Part shown: positions 1-14,125 of the stretch, piece by piece
How positions within the stretch are numbered: the stretch's first letter is position 1
Layout: each line of letters opens with the position of its first letter
Assembly: GCA_040143965.1 (NCBI GenBank)
Contig: JASJQH010006889.1
Location: 1 to 53,944 of the forward strand
Direction of reading: 5' to 3'
DNA from: Basidiobolus ranarum
Taxonomy: Eukaryota > Basidiobolomycota > Basidiobolomycetes > Basidiobolales
Length of the DNA stretch: 53,944 bases
The notes under the pieces: generated by a model
The model's database searches: none
What the model was told of the DNA's origin: nothing
Seen by the model: only the letters and a program-made list of their open reading frames with translations
Translations under genes and position numbers: made by a program

Positions 1-15
1 AAAGAAAATGTGGTT

Positions 16-36
16 GGATAGATAGATAGATAGATC
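16..36. repeat. GATA tetranucleotide microsatellite
   Basis: About five tandem copies of the tetramer GATA lie at the very start of the window. The repeat is short and no gene contains it. It also offers clustered GATA-factor core sites, but with so short a run this may be chance. Confidence 0.8.
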
Positions 37-38
37 AG

Positions 39-130
39 TGAGTCATGCATCAGCTGAATTCTTGGCAGTGAAAGATCATTGGTTATGCATCTTGTGACTC
101 ATATTGACTTGGGTCCAGGCAGATGACTCA
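39..130. promoter_or_regulatory. Cluster of three AP-1/Gcn4-type sites
   Basis: The palindromic heptamer TGA(G/C)TCA occurs three times in 92 bases: TGAGTCA at 39-45, TGACTCA at 95-101 and TGACTCA at 124-130. The last is followed at once by an AGGGG stress-response-like core (130-134). In fungi this heptamer is the target of Gcn4/CpcA and Yap/AP-1 bZIP factors. That these copies are functional is inference. The gene they would serve is probably left of the window, because the myosin start lies more than 2.2 kb away. Confidence 0.4.
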
Positions 131-207
131 GGGGTTATTACTGATTGGATAATGATTGGGTGATTGGTCTTATGATCTGATAGAAAGGGTAAGAGAAGAG
201 ATAGTTA

Positions 208-229
208 ATCATGTGATAAGTCACATGAT
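208..229. repeat. Perfect inverted repeat, 9-bp arms
   Basis: ATCATGTGA and TCACATGAT form perfect 9-base arms around a 4-base spacer (TAAG). It lies just right of the AP-1-like cluster. Such a dyad could be a site for a dimeric regulator. In AT-rich DNA it may also be chance. Confidence 0.5.
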
Positions 230-2392
230 AGTGTCACTGGATAAGGTCAGGTCACTAGTTAGCAATGATGATAAACTAAACAGATATTCATGCAAGATGT
301 ATAGATATGGTGTAAGTTAAACAACTTTGTATGTTGGTGCATAACATATATTAACTCTTGTTAGATTGTATTTTGAAATATTTCCTGGTTTTTTGGGGCT
401 GATTTCATTACCATGTGTCAAAATGAGTTTTAGACTGTGAGGTTGATAAGTATATCTTAAGTGACTTCTTATTTCAGAATTGTTTAACTACTTAGCAGCC
501 TGTTGCAAGTAGTTTGGAGTAATAGAGAAACTGGTGGTTTTCACTTACTGATTTATTCAGTGTAGAGTTGGCATTTATAGTTTTGTCATGAAGTAGACAA
601 AATTACTTGTAGAATGTGTTAAGGTAGGTCCCAGTAACATTTGGGCAAAGTTTGGGTCTTCTTGCACAAGTTTAAAAAATATATATATCTGAGAACTTCT
701 AAGTTGGTAAAAATATTCCAAGTATATTCAAACTGAGAATAATAGGTAATATCTTAGTGAAGTATAAGATAACTAAATACTAAACTCTATATGACTATAT
801 TGGTGTTTAGACAATGATAATTTCAACAAGAATAGTGTGCAATATCTAAGAGAAAAATTGTTTAACTAGGTACTGAGCTGTAAGTGAATACATAGACATT
901 TATGCCATGTTAGCATAATACAAGAATTATACAGTTACAAAATAAAATTAGAATGAAATAAATCACATATGACATATATCTCTCCAAATTACCTACATCA
1001 ACCACAAAGTTCACCAATACCTAGATTTATGAAATCATCCTGAAAGTCACACACCTTGCACATATGTATATGGAGCCTACCTTGACACATTCAACTTACT
1101 GTTTTGCTCTCATTTTTACAGAACTAAAAATGTCAACTTTCTACTTGATAAATTGTTAAGTAAAAACCATTCATTCTGCTACTTATCCAAACCACTTTCA
1201 AGATAGTTCAATACTCTAAAATGATTCCACCATACTTGCAACATACTAAATCATTTTCAAGTATCTTGCAATGGTTAATGAAAAGTCATGATTCATCTTG
1301 CCTTGCTGTTGTAAGTTATATTACTATTTTGAAAATGTTTTTTTACACAAATACTGCTATAGAATACAAATGCATTTCCTGTTTGTAACAAAGTTAACAA
1401 ATCTTATGGATTGTTGTTGATTGATGAGCAATCAATATGGCAAGTAAGTCCATTTGATATGTATATGTCAGTACATCTGTGGCATCAGTCCGAGGAATGT
1501 ACTTTGATGCCTTTATTCTTTGCCCTAGTAGTACGAAATATCTGTAGCAAACTACAGGTTTGCTATGTCCTTCAATAATCTCAGATAGATGTTTTCGCAG
1601 AGTCAGATTCAAGCTTGAAAACTTGGGGTGAGTGCGAATGACACAGATATCTGATTCAAGAGAAGAGTATCTGTAAGTACAATCAACACAATGCGATTGG
1701 TGAATAACAAGTGTCACCGAAATCGTGAACTTTTACTATCCACAAACATAATTCATATATTGACGATACTAAAATCCAATTGGCATAAAGAGTTTAAATC
1801 ACAAATCTACCAATCAAGGTGAAAAGATTCCTGCACTACTGCACTCTCCACATTGATAGCCTTTTATATTAACAAGTGATCTCAATTAATCATTAGTTCA
1901 GCCATTTATAATCGTTTTCATAATCGCATTGGGCTAGTTACAATGTTACTTAATCACCAGAATCAATAAATACCTGGTACCTTTTAGAACGGTCACTAGC
2001 TATACACAGATAATACACAAATTATCTTACATACGGATATTTATCTCGAATTTCAAGTAAGGTAAGTGATTGGCGGATACCTTCATTAGTGTCTATATGA
2101 ATTAATCCTTAGCTATCCATTGCTTGGTAAAGAACCAAACACCTTAGCAAGTGCCTCTCCTTGTTACGCTTCCTTGTTTCGGACGTGTTCTTTTTAACCA
2201 CCCAGATATTTTGTAATTTTATCTTTTCACTTTCCTATTGTATAATACACAATTGTACATTTCTTTTGGAGTGCATATTGAACCCATAGACCTTCCAAAG
2301 CTTCATTAAGGTAACCTACTCTTGCCCAGTATTCTTACCAATCTTAAAATCCTGGTCTCATCTTTTCTATCATAGTTTACTTTTATAACGAA

Positions 2393-5300
2393 ATGAGCGT
2401 TGCGCAAGCTCTTGAGGTTTACAGTAAAGTAAGAATCCACGGTCTTGGTTCATATCTCCCAAGTCATAACTAAATATCTTTTTATATAGAATACTAACGT
2501 ATGGTTAGAAAATGACCAAGAGGGCTGGATCAGCGGTCAAGTGCTTTCCAACAAAATCGACGATACTAAAGCATACATTGAGATCAGAGATGCTACAGGA
2601 AAGGTCAGTCCTTGTACTTGTTCATGATGTCCTTGGATGTACCTAAATATACTTGTTGAACTCTCCTGACTCCATCGTTCCACTTTTAGAATGTAACTCT
2701 GGAGTTTTCTCTGGATAAATTATTGAAGAAAAAGATAGAACTTCCACCATTATGTAACCCACCTATATTGGAAGGTATCGATGATTTGACCAATTTGAGT
2801 TACTTACACGAGCCTGCAGGTAAATAGGAAATTCACTAAGATTATCGAGTGTAGTAAAGTTAATGGAATATTATCTTTTAGTTCTACATAATATACGTAC
2901 TCGTTATTCGCAGCATAATATCTATACATACTCTGGGATAGTCTTGATTGCTTGTAATCCCTTTCAAAAGGTCTCCCTTTACTCTCAAGATGTAATTCAA
3001 GCTTATTCGGGGAGAACTAGAGGTGAACTTGAGCCCCATCTATTCGCCATTTCAGAGGATGCTTATCGATGCATGCTTCGTGAGCATCAAAATCAGACGA
3101 TTGTAGTCTCAGGAGAAAGGTTTCTATCCCTTCATTTCTATTCAACATATTCAGTTTCTCAGTGATGAATTCTTTTATTTCTTAACAGTGGTGCGGGAAA
3201 AACCGTGAGTGCCAAATTTATTATGCGTTATTTTGCCTCGGTTAAAGATAACGAAGGAAATGGTAATTAGTATGCAGTTTGATTCAGTCAATATTGAACT
3301 TTACTAATCAACTCCATGCATGTAGCTGGTTCGGATCTTAGCGAAGTGGAAGAGCAGATTCTTGGTTAGTTTTTGGACGAGATGAGGAAGTTATAAATGT
3401 CTTCTAATATCGAGACCATTTAATATATAGCAACCAACCCCATCTTGGAGGCTTTCGGTAACGCCAAAACCACTCGTAATGATAACAGTTCTCGGTTTGG
3501 AAAGTACATTGAGGTATAGATATTTTGGAATCTCATGGACCCCTAATGAGTACTAATATATCACATAATGTATCTTAGATCATGTTCGATGAGTCGACCA
3601 ATATCGTTGGAGCCCGAGTTAGAACTTACTTACTAGAACGGTCCCGTTTAATCTATCAGCCTGATATTGAGAGAAACTATCATGTGTTCTATCAGGTGAT
3701 TATTTCCTTGGATTTCAAGACCATTGTTGATTTCTAATGATCGATTAGTTGTGTGCAGGTGCGACTTCAGAAGAAAAGGAGCAACTATCAATTGGCGAGT
3801 TTTCAGATTACCATTATTTAAATCAGGGAGGACAAGGTGTTATTGCTGATGTGGATGATTGCCAGGAACTTGAGCTGACCAGGAAGTCATTGTCCCTCAT
3901 CGGAATCTCAGAGGAGGTTCAGAGGAACATCTTCAGAATTCTAGCCGCATTGCTTCATCTTGGTAATGTTAAAGTGGGGGGATCGGATAAATTAGGTGCT
4001 ATGGTGGATGATACAGATCCCTCGTTTAAGATTGTCACCAATCTCCTACAATTGAATCCTAATGACTTCCGTAAATGGGTGGTCAAGCGACAGATAGTGG
4101 CCAGAACTGAAAGTATCCTTTCAAACCTCAAACCAAGTGAAGCGGTGGCTGCGCGAGATGCGATTGCCAAATTCATTTACGCTAATCTATTTGAATGGTT
4201 AATCAAAATGATCAACACAAGTCTATGTACCGAAGAAATCGCCAGTACAGCCAAATCTTTCATTGGTGTACTGGATATTTACGGATTTGAACATTTCGAG
4301 AAGAATTCTTTCGAACAGTTTTGTATCAATTACGCTAATGAAAAACTTCAACAAGAGTTCAACAAGCACGTATTCAAATTGGAACAAGAGGAGTATGTGA
4401 AAGAGGAGATTGCTTGGGATTTCATAGACTTTAGTGACAATCAACCATGCATCGATCTGTTAGAAGGAAAATTGGGGGTTTTGGCCCTTCTAGATGAAGA
4501 GAGTAGACTACCAGCTGGAACAGATAACTCTTTCGTCAACAAGTTGTACAAACAGTATGAAGGATCCGAGTATTCAAATTTCTTCAAGAAACCAAAGTTC
4601 TCCAATACCGCTTTCACCATTTGCCATTATGCCCATGACGTGGCCTACGAAGGAGAAGGATTTTTGGACAAAAACAAAGATACCATTTCCGAAGAGTTAT
4701 CTAACGTTTTACTAGCATCGGAGTTCGATTTCTTGAGAGAAATCCTTCCTTTACCAGTGGAGGAGCAACCGTTTAACCCTAAATTGGCTAGACGTAGCTT
4801 AAGTGCTGCCGTCAAGAAGAAAACTCTTGGTTCAACATTTAAGATCTCTTTGATCAGCTTGATGGAGACGATTAATTCAACAAATGTGCATTACATTCGT
4901 TGTATCAAACCCAACGAAGAAAAGAAACCTTGGATATTCGATCCTCAGATGGTTCTTTCTCAATTGAGAGCATGTGGTGTACTGGAAACCATTCGTATCA
5001 GTTGTGAAGGGTATCCATCGAGAAGAACCATTGAGGAATTCGTGGATAGATACTACCTACTACTACCTTCATCTCAATGGAGTCCACAAGATCTTTCGAA
5101 GTTTACCATGTCTATACTACAACATACAATCAATAACCCGGATAAATATCAACTTGGATTAAGTAAAGTATTTTTCCGAGCTGGACAACTTGCCTACCTT
5201 GAAAAACTTCGATCCGATAAATTAAATACTTCCGCCTGTACCATTCAAACGAATGTACGTGGATTTTTGGCACGTAAACGTTATGGTCAACTCCAACGGT

Positions 5301-7627
5301 CTACCCTTCTATTGCAAACATATGTGCGTATGATGTTTGCTAAAAATCTCCTACGCAAATTACGTGAGAACCGGGCAGCAATCATCATTCAACAGAATTG
5401 GCGAATGCATTATCATCGTAAACGATTCCTTCACCTTTTAGCATCCGTCATTCAATTACAATGCTTGTCAAGAAGACATTTGGCACTGAAGAAAGCTCGT
5501 GGTTTACGCGAGATCAAAGCAGCCATAGTGATTCAAAAGCATAGTCGTAGATGGTTTGCTCAACGGAATTATGAAAGAGTGGTGTACTTGATCGTTCGTC
5601 TCCAAGCATGTGTACGTCGCTATCAAGCTAAAGCAGCATTGAAACAACTGAAGGTTGAAGCTCGCTCGGTCAGTCATTTCAAAGAGCATTCCTTTAAACT
5701 TGAAAACACGGTAGTATCCATGACACAACAGTTGTCCATCAAAACCGATCAAAATCTAGCCATGGCCGAAGAGATCACCAAGATTCGAAATGAAGTGAAA
5801 TTTTGGGAAGAGAAATGTCGATTAACTGAAGAAAAGAATTCGGAATTGGTTCAAAAAGTGGCATCCATTACAGAAGACCATGAAAAGGAAATTTCTACTC
5901 TAAAAATCGAATATCAGTTACTTACTTCAAGATTCAGTTTGTTAAGTGATGAACTTAAGATTAAAGAGGATGAACTTCACGCCATTAAAGCTGAATATAC
6001 TAATTCGAAGAGGGAACTTCTCAAAGCTAAAAGAATGTCTAGAATCACCGGAGACTCAAGTTATGAAAGTTTAAACGGAAACAATGGTTATGATGAGCAC
6101 ATTAACGGAGAGCAACAAAGAAGCACTCATACATCCTGGGAAAGCATGTCACCCAAATCCCCGCACTCTCTCACTAACGGAGTGGAGCATGGGGAGCCTG
6201 AAAACCATCGGTATAGCCTCACCTCTAATCCTGAAGAGAATGCTAGCTTACGCTCCAGCCGTAGACGAATTCAATCGTTCATGCCCAATCCAGTTCTCTC
6301 TGGTTTATATGGTGAAGAGTCTGAATCATTCCGTAGACAATCATTCGGGTCTGTGAGAACTTCGCAAACATTAAGCCGTTCTTCAATGTCGTGGAAATTC
6401 TCCAACCCAAATAATCCAGATACCCGGGCGATCTTGGAAAGTGAGGGGCTAGTCAATGAGGTAGAGACCTTATTACGTGATTCGGAAGTTGCCATCCAAG
6501 ATGGACCCCGCCCTGCGTTAACACGTTCGGAGATTTTGTTTCCTGGACACTTGATCAGCCTTTGCATTGATCAGCTTTGGAGATATGATCTAGGCTTGGA
6601 AATGCGTAGAATGATGACCAAAGCAACCCAAATCATCGAAGATTTGGTAGTCAAAGCGGATGCCTCCAAACTGGAAAATATCCTTCACTATTGGCTGTCA
6701 AATACGGTGTATCTTCTCCAGTGTGTGGTAGACATTGAGCAACGTAACCAAGCCGAAAACTCGCCAGGATCTATACGTTACAGTTCAGAATACATTGACC
6801 CGGCCAAAGTGGTCACAAAATGTAAAGAGACTTTGGAAGAATTAATTGTCAAGATATATAACCTTTTAATGCAAGACCTGAAGAAAAGAGTAAACAAATT
6901 GATCATTCCTGGAGTGGTTGAGAGTCAACCTTTGATAGAATATTATATTCAAGAATCAGGATTCTTTAAAAAGATCATGACCAATGCTAGGAATAGCATG
7001 ATTCCACCTTCAGTCAAGATCGTGATTGAATTTCTTGAACAAGAGTGGAACTTATCTGCTGGGTATTTCCTCGAAATCGATGTGGTTGCCAACGTTATCG
7101 AAGAGCTTCTCAACTTTGTTGGTGCTACGGCATTTAACAATGTGATCATGAGACGAAACTTTTGCTCGTGGAAGAGAGGAACCCAAATCCAAGCAAATAT
7201 CACCTCTATTCAAGAGTGGTGTGGCAAAACCTCCCACAGTATACCGGAAATCATACATCTAGAACAACTTCGACAAGCCATGAAATTGTTAACTCTGCTT
7301 AACACTGTTCAAGATATAGATGTTCTCTTCCAAGCTTGCGATTCACTAAATCCAGGTCAAATTAAGAAACTGAGCTCCATTTACGCGGTGTCTGATTACG
7401 AAGAGCCCCTCTCTCCCCAGATCTTAATGGAAATTGCCCAGCGAAGTGAAGCATCAGAAAAAGTAGACAATCTATTCCTTCCTGCGGATAATGCCATTGA
7501 TTGTTATCGAGTAGGGAAGCTGATTCAAAACATGATCTATACGCCAACCGACGAATACATTCCAGACTGGATGAAGTTACGCTTACTAAGGCATATCATT
7601 GAATCCAGTCATCTACAGATCAATTAA
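2393..7627 (+). CDS. Class V myosin heavy chain
   Basis: Actin motor that carries vesicles and organelles in polarised growth. Nine exons join in phase: 2393-2428, 2490-2603, 2690-2819, 2882-3119, 3189-3262, 3326-3364, 3431-3513, 3579-3695 and 3749-7627. They encode 1569 residues, the usual length for fungal myosin V. The N-terminal SH3-like part is followed by the motor, with P-loop GESGAGKT (about 171-178) and the switch-like [15 protein letters not shown]. Six IQ motifs follow (about 775-930), where calmodulin-type light chains bind. Then comes a coiled coil (about 930-1090), a serine-rich linker and a C-terminal DIL cargo-binding domain. An intron splits the serine codon inside the P-loop. 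The large last exon holds most of the gene. The 3' end faces ALG8 across about 100 bases. Confidence 0.97.
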
Positions 7628-7732
7628 CTCTCGCTTACATAAATCACTCACTACCACTGCCACCACCGCTACACCCCACCCCCATCATCAATAATAATAT
7701 AGTAGAATAAAATCAAATGAATTTATTGAAGG

Positions 7733-9681
<1,949 letters not shown>

Positions 9682-9896
9682 GTGCAGTGTATCGAAACTC
9701 TTTATCCACTTGTGGTAGAAGCTTCACCAACTTGCTGGCTCTACTTGTTTCTGGATTCTTGGCTTATTGACAAATCACATTCATCTCCACTTGGAATGTG
9801 ACAAATTGGTCACGAAATTCGCAGAACGTAAACAGATTGATTAAATTAACACTGAGAGGTAAATCAACTGCCGTGCCCAAAAATTGAGACAGACAA

Positions 9897-10067
9897 AACA
9901 AATCACGATCACTCAGAATAATTAAATAAATCACGATCACTCAGGATAATAAAACAAATCACGATCACTCTCATTCAGGATAATAAAACAAATCACGATC
10001 ACTCTCATTCAGGATAATAAAACAAATCACGATCACTCTCATTCAGGATAATAAAACAAATCACGAT
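9897..10067. repeat. Minisatellite, 28/34-bp units
   Basis: Tandem copies of a unit built on AAATCACGATCACTC with AGGATAATAAAAC. The first two copies are short (about 28-30 bases). The next three are identical 34-base units that carry an extra TCATTC. A truncated copy ends the array. The identical 34-mers indicate recent expansion by slippage or unequal exchange. Confidence 0.9.
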
Positions 10068-10142
10068 TAATAAAATATTGTTGAATCATTTATTCAAATG
10101 TAAGTTCAAAATGTGCGAAAGAATATTATATATCGGCGAAAT

Positions 10143-10164
10143 CAGGGCAGGGCAGGGCAGGGCA
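10143..10164. repeat. GGGCA pentamer repeat
   Basis: About four tandem copies of the pentamer GGGCA lie just downstream of the minisatellite, within otherwise AT-rich DNA. No gene overlaps it. Confidence 0.85.
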
Positions 10165-10304
10165 AGAGGACAGGATAGGGCGTTGTTGAACAAGAAGATT
10201 AAAAGCAAAGGGGACTATTTACAAGAAGAAAAGCAACGATAAACTCACATATGAACATTTAAAAACGAGCTAGAATAATCTCAAAATAAGCACATTGCGA
10301 CTTA

Positions 10305-11567
10305 TTAGCATTCCATAACAGTTGGCAATGCCGAGCGAGGTTTCTTTGAGCTTATGGGAGAAAAAGTGAGCTTTGTAGGAGAACAATTTATATTTGCCAG
10401 TAAACCATCATTAAATAATGGCGACTGTGAGATGCTGATATCGATTCTGGGTTTTTCCCGACCCCGTGAATGAGAAGTTTGACTGTCTTGCATATCTCTA
10501 CTACTCTGGATGAGTTGAGGGGTTGGGCATTGAGCATGGCTCATTGATTTACAAGGTCTTGGGGTCCGTGGTCGTGTAGTTTGCACATTGTTGGCACTAG
10601 TTCGACGAATCATCTCTCTGTACACATTGCCTAACGGAACTTCAGGTAATGTTCGAATGGCATACTTTGCACGTACGATTGCAGCTCGAAGAGAATTCAA
10701 CCAAGTCTTAAGATCATCCAAAGACTCTGCTTGAATATACCACGGATGTTGTGATTCGCTTTGAAGCTCAAGTATCCACCGTTTCTCCGGATACTTGTCA
10801 CATATATTTATAGTAGTGGATGCTGAGATCTCCATTGAGTTGGTTGACATAGAATTACCCGTGGATGATTTGAACTGATAAAGGTGAGTTGTAGTGAGGA
10901 CTAATAAGCGGCGTTTCCAAGCTTTACGATGGAAAAAGGAAGAATTGTTGATCCGGAGTTTGTTGAGCCATCCAGCCAATATTGCTTCCATATATACTAC
11001 GTTCAAACTGACTTCCCTGATTTGAGGAGATACAATCCCGACTGGATCTCTCATGATTCTAGGAGAGTGAGAAAACTCCGAGCCCCAAGCGAAAAATGGG
11101 CTAGAGTCGCTTTTCTCGCTGGTAGCTGAGTTGGTGGAAGCATTGGAGTATTTGCGAGAGCCAACCGTATCGTGAGACTCATAACCAAGATCTGCGGGAG
11201 TAGATGGGCCACTAGATTCAGATTCAGAAACAACTTTATCTAAGCAAGCATCTAATGACTCCAGTAATCCATTAATTTTAGAGCGGTATGTAAATTTCGA
11301 CCCTCCACTGTGTATCGTATGCTTGGTTCGGTTAGTCTTGCGCTGTTTAACGATTACGTTCAATGCATCCCGAATGCTCTCCAATTCTTTGGCCACGTTG
11401 TTGGGAGCGGTTAGTTTTCTATCACTTTCATACTGTTGAAAAAGTGCATGTCTTTTCCCTTGCAGAACAGGAGAAGAGAGGGACGCTTCATCGCTGGAAT
11501 ATATAGGCCGAGTCTTGGTTCCATTTAGCAAGGCTAGGGTTTCAAGACGCATCAAATTGGTGGTCAT
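10305..11567 (-). CDS. PH-domain protein, function unknown
   Basis: Intronless gene for 420 residues. A pleckstrin-homology domain is visible at about 196-298: it opens with AGWLNKLRI, continues with WKRRLLVLTTTHLYQFK and closes on the helix tryptophan in DDLKTWLNSLRAAI. PH domains bind phosphoinositides or proteins, so a cortical or membrane role is likely, but this is inference. The N-terminal half has a short predicted helix (about 57-80) and a long serine-rich disordered part. The C-terminus (about 315-420) is basic and serine/proline-rich. I see no second enzymatic domain and cannot name an orthologue. The ATG at 11567 is the first in frame. Confidence 0.85.
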   Translation of the reverse strand: MTTNLMRLETLALLNGTKTRPIYSSDEASLSSPVLQGKRHALFQQYESDRKLTAPNNVAKELESIRDALNVIVKQRKTNRTKHTIHSGGSKFTYRSKINGLLESLDACLDKVVSESESSGPSTPADLGYESHDTVGSRKYSNASTNSATSEKSDSSPFFAWGSEFSHSPRIMRDPVGIVSPQIREVSLNVVYMEAILAGWLNKLRINNSSFFHRKAWKRRLLVLTTTHLYQFKSSTGNSMSTNSMEISASTTINICDKYPEKRWILELQSESQHPWYIQAESLDDLKTWLNSLRAAIVRAKYAIRTLPEVPLGNVYREMIRRTSANNVQTTRPRTPRPCKSMSHAQCPTPQLIQSSRDMQDSQTSHSRGREKPRIDISISQSPLFNDGLLANINCSPTKLTFSPISSKKPRSALPTVMEC

Positions 11568-12591
11568 GATGTAAAGAATGAGAAGATAGCAAAGTAGAAG
11601 TAAATAAGATTTATGGTTGGAAGAAACAATTCAGTAGGTCAAATAGCCACGGGAAGACTTCAAATGCCAGATAAGAAACCCCACATTAAAAGTACGCAGC
11701 TAGGCCCTATGTAAACAATTTATAGGAATGGGCGAAGCAAGACGGTATGAGCGTATGGTATGATACTATCCACAGAATCTACAGGAATCCAATCAGGTTG
11801 ATGGGAATGGGTTAGATTAAATATAAGGCCATGATTTAGGTCATGATTGCATGATAAGTTTGTACCGTTTTCAGCCTTCTCAATTGGTTAAATTATTGCC
11901 ATCATCCGGAAAACATGTCTTTCTAATCTAGTACAGTTTCGTCGATGTAGCACCAGCATCACCTCCAGTACCAGTACATATTTACCAGGGTGTGAATGGC
12001 GATTCTCTGCCTTCTGCGTAGCGTTATCTCTCTCTCCATATCAATCTGTGAGATCCTTCGCTGGCTCTTCGGTGGTCTTCTAGATGCTCTAGAATAAACT
12101 GGTCGAAGGCACCGGAAATTCTTGATTATTTCAAAGCATTTTGGTGGCTTACTGGTGAGCAAGTTGTACCCCAAATGAGCATCTTGTTATTGGGGACAAG
12201 TGCTACGTATGATATGAGTAATTCTTCACATCTCGAGCTACACTGACTCCATTTGCGTCAATGTTTTCTCGCAGGATCATCCCGAGATATTCTTTATACG
12301 AATCAGTGTTACATCACAACTGGTATCAAACCAGGTTTCAAACTAATTTAAAAATAACTTCCGAACAGTTGAGTTCAGGATTCTTTCAGCTCCAAGACCA
12401 ATCATGATGGTGGTGGTTGCAATAGTCAGTTGTACATATCTTCAGTAGTTGAAGCCTGTCTAAGGATGGTTACCTCAACAGTCATATTTCCTCAACGATG
12501 GTTGGGTTCACGGGAAAGGTGCAAACATAGTGAGTTTCACTGACAACTGGTTCTGTGTAGGTAATATTCCTCTTTTTATTTATTCGCTACA
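11568..12591. other. Intergenic region without a clear gene
   Basis: Promoter side of the PH-domain gene on the left and 3' flank of the nucleotidase gene on the right. A 48-codon plus-strand ORF from 12261 begins with an arginine- and serine-rich stretch that resembles a mitochondrial presequence. I could not extend it convincingly by splicing, so I do not call it. Confidence 0.5.
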
Positions 12592-13705
12592 CTAGTTATT
12601 TCTTTCCCATAGGCCTGGGAGCACTTTGGGAAGGTCAGTGACTTTATGGATTTGGTAATGGCCAGTTTGAGACATCTCTGGGTGGTCAGTAACGTGAATA
12701 GCCGTCCATCCAAGCTCCTACGAAACTACTTAATACATGTATGTTGGCTATAGATGATAGGCTTACTTACTTGAGCGGTGTTTACATTAGCAGCAGAGTC
12801 ATCAACCAAGTAGCAGAGCTTGGGATCCTTAGCGCCTGCTTGCGTCATGGCTCGATGGTACATACTTGCATCTAGAATTGAATTGAGAAGAATTAATATA
12901 GCCATTTGGAAAAAATCGAAAGTATCAATTATTACCTGGTTTAGATGGAAAGTCTGGCTCACTGTAATCACAATAGGTGATACCATCAAACTGGTCTTCT
13001 ATTCCCAAGATTTTCAGAACGCGTTTAGCATGCTACAAATATAAAATACTAGCTTAATGGTTATCTGTGATTATCAGCAAGAATGGCCAAGTATTTACAG
13101 GAAGTCCGGCATTGGTGAATACCCATTTCTTCATCTTTAATGCTTCTAGCATTTGACGAAGCTTTGGATTAGGCTCCAAAACATCCTCCAAAGGTAATCC
13201 ACCATCAACATAATTGTCTAAATACAAAGTCTTCAATAACCTCGAATAGAAGTGATTTATAAGTAAGAACTAACCATAATCAACCGGATCTATTTCTAAG
13301 GGTTTTAAAGGGAAAGTAAGTACAAGCAAATAAGGGCCCAAATAACTTCTTTATATTGTTACCATGATGCTTGATAAGTCCGCGTACAGCCAAACCGTAA
13401 TCAATATAATAACGTTCACATAGATGTTGAACTAGCTAGCAGTTAATAAATCATGAAGTTTCTGACTGACTGAGAGGAGAAATAAACAATACCCTCTTCT
13501 TCGGAGATACCAACTGCCTTTCCGTAATCATAGATTCTAAAACAACCAGTTATTAGCTGAAAGAATTAGGTCGAGGTTTACTTTCTTCGTACCTTTCCTT
13601 CATCATATTAGCAATACCAGCACTTTGGGGATAAAGACAGTTGTCTACATCAAAAAAGAATATCGATTGAGCCGATGAGGAGTTGGAATTAGTTGCGTCT
13701 AACAT
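12592..13705 (-). CDS. Pyrimidine 5'-nucleotidase, SDT1-like HAD phosphatase
   Basis: HAD-superfamily phosphatase, most like yeast Sdt1/Phm8 pyrimidine and nucleotide 5'-nucleotidases, which dephosphorylate UMP, CMP and related nucleotides in the cytosol. Eight exons from 13705 down join in phase: 13593-13705, 13493-13536, 13363-13431, 13275-13295, 13099-13217, 12936-13032, 12771-12871 and 12592-12717. They give 229 residues. Motif I is FFDVDNCLYP (nucleophile DxD near residue 19). Motif II is VFTNA. Motif IV is the aspartate pair in YLVDDSAANV. The cap region YYIDYGLAVRGL and the DGITYCDYS segment fit the family. Exon 4 is only 21 nt. The model ends with LPGLWERNN and a TAG stop. SDT1 and PHM8 are paralogues, so the exact substrate is open. 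Confidence 0.9.
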
Positions 13706-14125
13706 GACTTCTAAACTATGGGAGGATTGGCAAGTAACGATATTAAATCTGAAGATAGGAATAGAATATTGACAGCTCTATTATGCCACAAGGCTAAAAA
13801 TATAAAGTAGTTTGATTTGGCTAATTCGTCAACAGTAGCAATCTTTAATTGCGGATGTATCAGAAAAAAACAACATAACTTTTAAGCTTATTTATCGTTA
13901 GCCCAAAGAGTCGGTTAAACATGAAATAAGCCACTTTTAAAAAATTTAAGTATACAAAGTGTAAAGGTGTTTATAGCCTGAATTCACACTCATATTAACA
14001 TCAATCAAAAACTACTATTAAGTCAACATCCCTGTCTCTATACTGTTTAATAATACCGTCAAGAATCAGTCAGTGAGTGAAGTTTTATTGAAATTCTAAG
14101 CTAACAGTTAGTTGTTCAGATTAAT
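13706..14125. other. Divergent intergenic region
   Basis: About 420 AT-rich bases between the nucleotidase start (minus) and the next plus-strand gene. It must hold both promoters. I see no coding sequence or distinct motif. Confidence 0.6.

Larger units (their letters stand above)
1..2392. other. Left-edge region without a convincing gene
   Basis: I see no coding sequence I can support in these 2.4 kb. The longest open stretch (minus strand, about 1394-1717) has no ATG near its start and matches no family I know. The first 250 bases carry a GATA microsatellite, three AP-1/Gcn4-type heptamers and an inverted repeat, listed separately. They may be regulatory DNA of a gene left of the window. 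The last few hundred bases must hold the promoter and leader of the myosin gene that starts at 2393. Confidence 0.6.
9682..10304. other. Intergenic, divergent to tail region with repeats
   Basis: This stretch holds the ALG8 promoter at its left end and the 3' flank of the PH-domain gene at its right end. The middle is filled by a minisatellite (9897-10067) and a short GGGCA run. I see no gene. Confidence 0.7.

Noticed and set aside
1394-1717. Open minus-strand frame of about 107 codons
   Set aside because: It starts at GTG, has no early ATG, matches no family and has no convincing flanking exons.
11959-12174. Minus-strand frame of 71 codons
   Set aside because: Arginine-rich chance-like composition, no motif, and no fit with neighbouring exons.
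12261-12530. Possible small mitochondrial protein starting MFSRRIIPRYS on the plus strand
   Set aside because: The leader looks like a presequence, but no splice path gives a recognisable mature protein.
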